From an uncultured Megamonas sp. (GTDB taxonomy: Bacteria; Bacillota; Negativicutes; Selenomonadales; Selenomonadaceae): a stretch of DNA of 9,830 nucleotides. The stretch is taken from positions 1 to 9,830 of the forward strand of contig USIX01000083.1 in the NCBI GenBank assembly GCA_900554895.1, given 5' to 3'. Positions within the stretch are counted from its first letter, which is position 1. Each line of letters starts with the position of its first letter. Under the pieces are notes generated by a model, which did no database searches, was not told where the DNA came from, and saw nothing but the letters and a program-made list of their open reading frames with translations. The position numbers were made by a program, and so were the translations under genes. Of the stretch, positions 6,617 to 9,830 are shown piece by piece.

Positions 6617-7837
6617 ATGAGAGAATTTATAAAGATAAAAATCACGCCGAAAGGTGAACGCGCTGCGCGTCATGGTCATCCGTGGGTATTTAGTGATGAG
6701 ATAATCAATGTGGATGGAGAATATAAAAACGGTGATTTAGTTGATGTTTATAGCAGCAAGGATAAGTATCTGGGAACAGGTTTCATTAATGATAATTCCA
6801 AAATCCGTGTACGTATTATTTCGACAAATGCCAATGATAAATTTGATGAAGCTTTCTGGCAGCGCAGAGTGCAGTATGCACTTGATTATCGCCGTCAGGT
6901 TATGGGTGAGGACTTTAACTGTTGCCGTCTGATTTTCGGTGAAGCGGATAATTTCCCAGGTCTTACAGTGGACAGATTTGAAGATGTACTGGTGGCACAG
7001 GTTTTATCGCTCGGTATCGAACTGCGCAAGGATATTATTTTTGCGAAAATAATTGAAATCATGCGCAGCTACGGTGAAGAAATTAATTGTCTGTATGAAC
7101 GTAATGATGTCAAAATCCGTAAATTGGAAGGTATGGAAGAATATAAGGGATTTTATAAAAATCCGCTGTTTGATGAAAAGAAAGAACATACGACATTTGT
7201 AATTACGGAAAACGGCATAAAATACAATGTAGATGTAGAAAACGGACAGAAAACAGGATTTTTCCTCGATCAGAAATACAACCGTCGAGCTGTAGCTCAT
7301 CTGGCAAGAGGAAGAAAAGTATTAGACTGCTTTACGCATACGGGAGCATTTGCTTTAAACGCCGCTATGGGCGGAGCGCAGAACGTCACGGCTGTGGATA
7401 TTTCTCAGGAAGCCGTAGATATGACGACGAAAAATATCGAAATGAATGATTTGACTAATGTTACGGCAGTAAAGGCGGATGTATTTAATCTGCTTACTAA
7501 ATTGATTGAAGAGAAAAATAAAGATTATGATTTTATTATTTTGGACCCGCCGGCATTTACAAAATCGCATGCTACGGTAACGAATGCGTACCGCGGATAT
7601 AAAGATATAAATCTGCGGGCTATGAAACTTCTGCCACGCGGCGGCTATCTGGCGACATGTTCTTGCTCTCATTTTATGAAAGAGGATTTATTCCTGAAAA
7701 TGTTGAATGAAGCAGCTTCCGATGCAAAAGTGACGCTGCGACAGATTGAAGCACGTCAGCAGTCGCCGGACCATCCGATTGTATTCGGCATACCGGAAAC
7801 GTATTATCTTAAATTTTATCTGTTTCAGATTGTGTAA
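6617..7837 (+). CDS. rlmI: RlmI-family class I SAM-dependent rRNA (cytosine-C5) methyltransferase
   Basis: This 406-residue protein has an N-terminal PUA-like RNA-binding domain (about 1-75, with HPWVFSDEI at 21-29), a linker/central domain, and a C-terminal Rossmann methyltransferase domain. Visible motifs are GQKTGFFLDQ (210-219), SAM-binding motif I LDCFTHTGAF (236-245), AVDIS (259-263), catalytic-region DPPAFTK (310-316) and TCSCSHFM (347-354). These match the COG1092 family, in which E. coli RlmI (about 396 residues) makes m5C1962 in 23S rRNA; the exact target nucleotide in this organism is inferred. The cysteine in CSC is the expected nucleophile region. The Shine-Dalgarno is AAAGGAAA (6601-6608), 8 bases before ATG. 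The gene ends just before a bidirectional terminator and converges with fhs. Confidence 0.88.
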   Translation: MREFIKIKITPKGERAARHGHPWVFSDEIINVDGEYKNGDLVDVYSSKDKYLGTGFINDNSKIRVRIISTNANDKFDEAFWQRRVQYALDYRRQVMGEDFNCCRLIFGEADNFPGLTVDRFEDVLVAQVLSLGIELRKDIIFAKIIEIMRSYGEEINCLYERNDVKIRKLEGMEEYKGFYKNPLFDEKKEHTTFVITENGIKYNVDVENGQKTGFFLDQKYNRRAVAHLARGRKVLDCFTHTGAFALNAAMGGAQNVTAVDISQEAVDMTTKNIEMNDLTNVTAVKADVFNLLTKLIEEKNKDYDFIILDPPAFTKSHATVTNAYRGYKDINLRAMKLLPRGGYLATCSCSHFMKEDLFLKMLNEAASDAKVTLRQIEARQQSPDHPIVFGIPETYYLKFYLFQIV

Positions 7838-7844
7838 TTGAAAT

Positions 7845-7883
7845 AAAAAAGGAACATTTCTTTTTAGAAATGTTCCTTTTTTT
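7845..7883. terminator. bidirectional intrinsic terminator between converging genes
   Basis: An 11-bp perfect stem (7851-7861 with 7866-7876) and a 4-base loop are flanked by six A on the left (7845-7850) and seven T on the right (7877-7883). Read on the + strand it ends the methyltransferase transcript; read on the - strand, the A-tract becomes the U-run that ends fhs mRNA. It lies 8 bases after the + strand stop and 13 bases beyond the fhs stop. No Shine-Dalgarno or gene lies inside. Confidence 0.95.
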
Positions 7884-7895
7884 ATAATTTGATTT

Positions 7896-9563
7896 TTAGA
7901 ATAAGCCCGTAATTTTGCCGTTAATATCAATATCCATATTTTCGGCAGCCGGTTTTTTCGGCAGTCCAGGCATCGTAAGTACATTGCCTGTAAGAGCCAC
8001 GATAAAGCCTGCGCCGGCACTGATGCGCAGTTCGCGTACAGTGATTTTAAAACCGGACGGTGCACCGAGTTTTGTCTGGTCATCGCTTAAAGAGTATTGG
8101 GTTTTTGCCATGCAGATTGGCATTTTATCAAGTCCTGCCGCTTCGAGTTCAGCAATTGTTTTTTCAACAGCAGGTGTGTAGTTTACACCGTCCGCACTGT
8201 AGATTTTGGTGGCGATTGCATTGATTTTATTTTTGATTGTATCGTTTTCGTCGTACATATAATGGAAGTCGGACGGTTTTTCGGCAGCTTCAATGACTTT
8301 TTGGGCAAGGTCAATAGCACCTTCGCCGCCTTTTGCCCAGGCCTCGGAAATGCTGACGGATGCTCCCATGCTTTCGCAGAGCGTTTTGAGTTCTTTGAGT
8401 TCGTTTTCCGTATCCGTAGGGAAAGCGTTGATGGCAACGACAATCGGCAGACCGAATTTATGAATGTTTTCAATATGTTTAGCAAGGTTTGTCATGCCTT
8501 TTTTGAGTGCTTCGATATTTTCCGTAGCAAGCTGCGTTTTAGCCAGTCCGCCGTGCATTTTGAGAGCGCGGATTGTTGCCACGATAACGACTGCATTCGG
8601 TCTGAAGCCTGTAAAGCGGCATTTGATGTCGAGGAATTTTTCAGCACCGAGGTCAGCACCGAAGCCTGCTTCAGTTACGGTATAATCAGCCATTTTCAAA
8701 GCGTATTTTGTAGCCATTACGCTGTTGCAGCCGTGAGCGATATTGGCAAACGGACCGCCGTGAATGAGGGCAGGCGTACCTTCGAGCGTTTGTACGAGAT
8801 TAGGTTTGATTGCATCTTTGAATAATAAAGTAAGTGCGCCTGTTACATTCAGTTCTTCAGCACGTACTGGACGGCCGGAACGTGTGTAGCCGATAATGAT
8901 ATTGCCGAGACGTTTTTTCATGTCTTCAAGGTCTGAAGTCAGGCATAAAATAGCCATCATTTCGGAGGCTACGGTGATGTCGAAGCCTGTTTCACGCGGT
9001 ACGCCGTGAGCTTTGCCGCCCAGACCGCAGATAATATTGCGCAGTGCACGGTCGTTGAGGTCAAGTACGCGTTTCCACGTTATGCGGCGTACATCAAGGT
9101 CAAGAGCATTGCCCTGTTGGATATGGTTGTCGATAACGGCCGCTAAAAGATTATGCGCCGTAGTGATGGCATGAAAGTCGCCCGTAAAATGCAGATTGAT
9201 GTCTTCCATCGGCACAACCTGAGCGTAGCCGCCGCCAGCTGCGCCGCCTTTAAGGCCGAAACATGGGCCGAGTGACGGTTCGCGCAGAGCAATTGTCGTT
9301 TTTTTGCCGAGGCGGTGCAGTGCGTCGCCCAGACCGATACTTGTCGTTGTTTTTCCTTCTCCTGCCGGTGTAGGATTGATAGCAGTGACGAGGATTAATT
9401 TTCCGTTTTGTCTGTTTTTTAATGTATTCCAGTAATCAAGCGAAATTTTAGCTTTGTATTTTCCGTATAATTCAAGGTCATCTTCCGGGATTTCAAGATG
9501 TTTGGCAATTTCAGTGATTGGCTGCATGACAGCTTCCTGAGCGATTTCAACGTCTGTTTTCAT
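7896..9563 (-). CDS. fhs: formate-tetrahydrofolate ligase (formyltetrahydrofolate synthetase)
   Basis: This 555-residue enzyme joins formate to tetrahydrofolate using ATP to give 10-formyl-THF in the cytoplasm, feeding purine synthesis and other one-carbon reactions (and, in acetogens, the methyl branch of the Wood-Ljungdahl pathway). Key motifs are the ATP-binding loop [15 protein letters not shown] (64-78), [18 protein letters not shown] (95-112), the GDFHAI segment (128-133), and a typical C terminus with MPGLP...[18 protein letters not shown]. Its length agrees with the family (about 555-560), with no truncation. GGAGG (9574-9578) lies 10 bases before the start codon, supporting this ATG. 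It appears monocistronic here: own promoter, ZTP riboswitch leader and own terminator. An fhs gene alone does not prove acetogenesis. Confidence 0.97.
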   Translation of the reverse strand: MKTDVEIAQEAVMQPITEIAKHLEIPEDDLELYGKYKAKISLDYWNTLKNRQNGKLILVTAINPTPAGEGKTTTSIGLGDALHRLGKKTTIALREPSLGPCFGLKGGAAGGGYAQVVPMEDINLHFTGDFHAITTAHNLLAAVIDNHIQQGNALDLDVRRITWKRVLDLNDRALRNIICGLGGKAHGVPRETGFDITVASEMMAILCLTSDLEDMKKRLGNIIIGYTRSGRPVRAEELNVTGALTLLFKDAIKPNLVQTLEGTPALIHGGPFANIAHGCNSVMATKYALKMADYTVTEAGFGADLGAEKFLDIKCRFTGFRPNAVVIVATIRALKMHGGLAKTQLATENIEALKKGMTNLAKHIENIHKFGLPIVVAINAFPTDTENELKELKTLCESMGASVSISEAWAKGGEGAIDLAQKVIEAAEKPSDFHYMYDENDTIKNKINAIATKIYSADGVNYTPAVEKTIAELEAAGLDKMPICMAKTQYSLSDDQTKLGAPSGFKITVRELRISAGAGFIVALTGNVLTMPGLPKKPAAENMDIDINGKITGLF

Positions 9564-9599
9564 TTGGGTATTACCTCCAATAAGTTTTATATTAATATT

Positions 9600-9643
9600 A
9601 TCTCATATTTTCAGGCATAAAAAAACGCCTGAGCATATGAGAT
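9600..9643 (-). repeat. second stem-loop downstream of the riboswitch terminator, competing for its 3' arm
   Basis: On the fhs transcript, bases 9643-9635 pair perfectly with 9608-9600 (9 bp), then after a 2x2 mismatch 9632-9627 pair with 9616-9611 (6 bp). The 10-base loop contains the terminator's U-run. Its 5' strand is the loop plus the 3' arm of the terminator, so this hairpin and the terminator cannot form together. The ribosome binding site (9574-9578) stays outside. The pairing is seen directly; an antiterminator or RNA-stabilising role is inference. Confidence 0.65.
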
Positions 9644-9655
9644 TATGCCCAGACG
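9619..9655 (-). terminator. intrinsic terminator of the ZTP riboswitch expression platform
   Basis: On the - strand, a continuous 12-bp stem (9655-9644 with 9637-9626, two G-U pairs) and a 6-base loop are followed by seven U (9625-9619). The 5' arm begins within CCGUCUGGGCA, the conserved 3' strand of the aptamer. Ligand-stabilised aptamer folding should therefore block the terminator and allow transcription into fhs. Confidence 0.92.
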
Positions 9656-9723
9656 GTCGACTTTTTTGCAAGCAGTACGGTTCACGTGGTTAATTCCACT
9701 TAAAATCCGTCAGTTCCGTACCG
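9644..9723 (-). promoter_or_regulatory. ZTP (pfl-motif) riboswitch aptamer upstream of fhs
   Basis: Read on the - strand, GUACGG (9721-9716) pairs with CCGUAC (9680-9675) to form the outer helix. Inside it lie ACUGACGG and a GUGG...CCAC hairpin (9699-9696 with 9689-9686). After an A-rich linker comes the hallmark CGACCGUCUGGGCAU. GACGG (9711-9707) can pair with CCGUC (9656-9652) to make the pseudoknot that defines this class. ZTP riboswitches sense ZMP/ZTP, which build up when 10-formyl-THF is short, and are known to control purine and folate genes including fhs. The gene served here makes 10-formyl-THF, so the biology fits. Covariation was not tested, but motif, pseudoknot, terminator and target all agree. 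Confidence 0.92.
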
Positions 9724-9742
9724 TTTATAAATTTATGTCTTT

Positions 9743-9771
9743 ATTATAGCAAAGAGCATATTGATTAGCAA
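9743..9771 (-). promoter_or_regulatory. sigma70-type promoter of fhs with extended -10
   Basis: On the - strand, TTGCTA (9771-9766, 4 of 6 to the -35 consensus), a 17-base spacer and a perfect TATAAT (9748-9743) preceded by TGC form an extended -10 element. Transcription should start near 9736-9738, about 15 bases before the riboswitch outer helix, giving a leader of roughly 175 nt. Confidence 0.8.
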
Positions 9772-9830
9772 GCTGCATTTTTACGGCAGCAACGGTATTT
9801 TGCAGCAGCATGGCAATAGTCAGAAGACCG

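Noticed and set aside
8097..8825. 242-codon open frame on the + strand opposite fhs
   Set aside because: It lies wholly antisense to a clearly intact fhs. Its Phe/Cys/Ser-rich composition is what the reverse of this codon usage gives, and it has no recognisable motif.
9765..9830. A 21-codon open stretch on the - strand ending at TAA 9767-9765, possibly the 3' end of an upstream gene (Cys-rich tail)
   Set aside because: It is too short to recognise; a second - strand frame is equally open, and the fhs promoter -35 overlaps the stop. It needs sequence beyond the window.

Overview
The window is AT-rich, low-to-moderate-GC bacterial DNA with densely packed genes. The combination of a diderm-style type IV pilus / type II secretion assembly cluster, a Firmicutes-type cdaA-cdaR pair, a COG2509-type FAD protein and fhs behind a ZTP riboswitch suggests an anaerobic Bacillota. 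Negativicutes (the outer-membraned Firmicutes) are my best guess; this is inference, and the genus cannot be read from the sequence.

Region 1 (1-3068, + strand) is the 3' part of a type IV filament operon. It holds the tail of a GspH/FimT-like minor pilin, three consecutive small minor pilins in the order I-J-K (PilV/PilW/PilX-like), a GspL-like protein that looks like a shortened PilM fused to PilN, and a PilO/GspM-like protein. The genes overlap by 4 to 53 bases, as in a translationally coupled operon. No secretin or PilP gene follows; the cluster ends directly before cdaA.

Region 2 (3142-6545, + strand) holds cdaA (membrane diadenylate cyclase, makes c-di-AMP) and cdaR (YbbR-domain regulator), joined by an ATGA overlap, then a 533-residue FAD-dependent dehydrogenase of unknown substrate. 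glmM, the usual third member of the Firmicutes cdaA-cdaR operon, is absent here. Early in the FAD gene there is a perfect 14-bp stem-loop that buries an internal Shine-Dalgarno-like sequence followed by an in-frame GTG.

Region 3 (6617-7837, + strand) is an RlmI-family rRNA cytosine methyltransferase gene with its own weak candidate promoter. It converges on fhs, with a bidirectional intrinsic terminator between them (7845-7883).

Region 4 (7896-9771, - strand) is fhs (formate-tetrahydrofolate ligase). Its leader of about 175 nt contains a promoter, a ZTP (pfl-motif) aptamer and an intrinsic terminator whose 5' arm overlaps the aptamer's conserved 3' strand. This is the layout of a transcriptional ON switch that raises one-carbon supply when the purine intermediate ZMP/ZTP accumulates. 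A second hairpin, which competes with the terminator for the terminator's 3' arm, lies just downstream and is the least expected part of the leader. The last 60 or so bases (9772-9830) hold nothing I can name.
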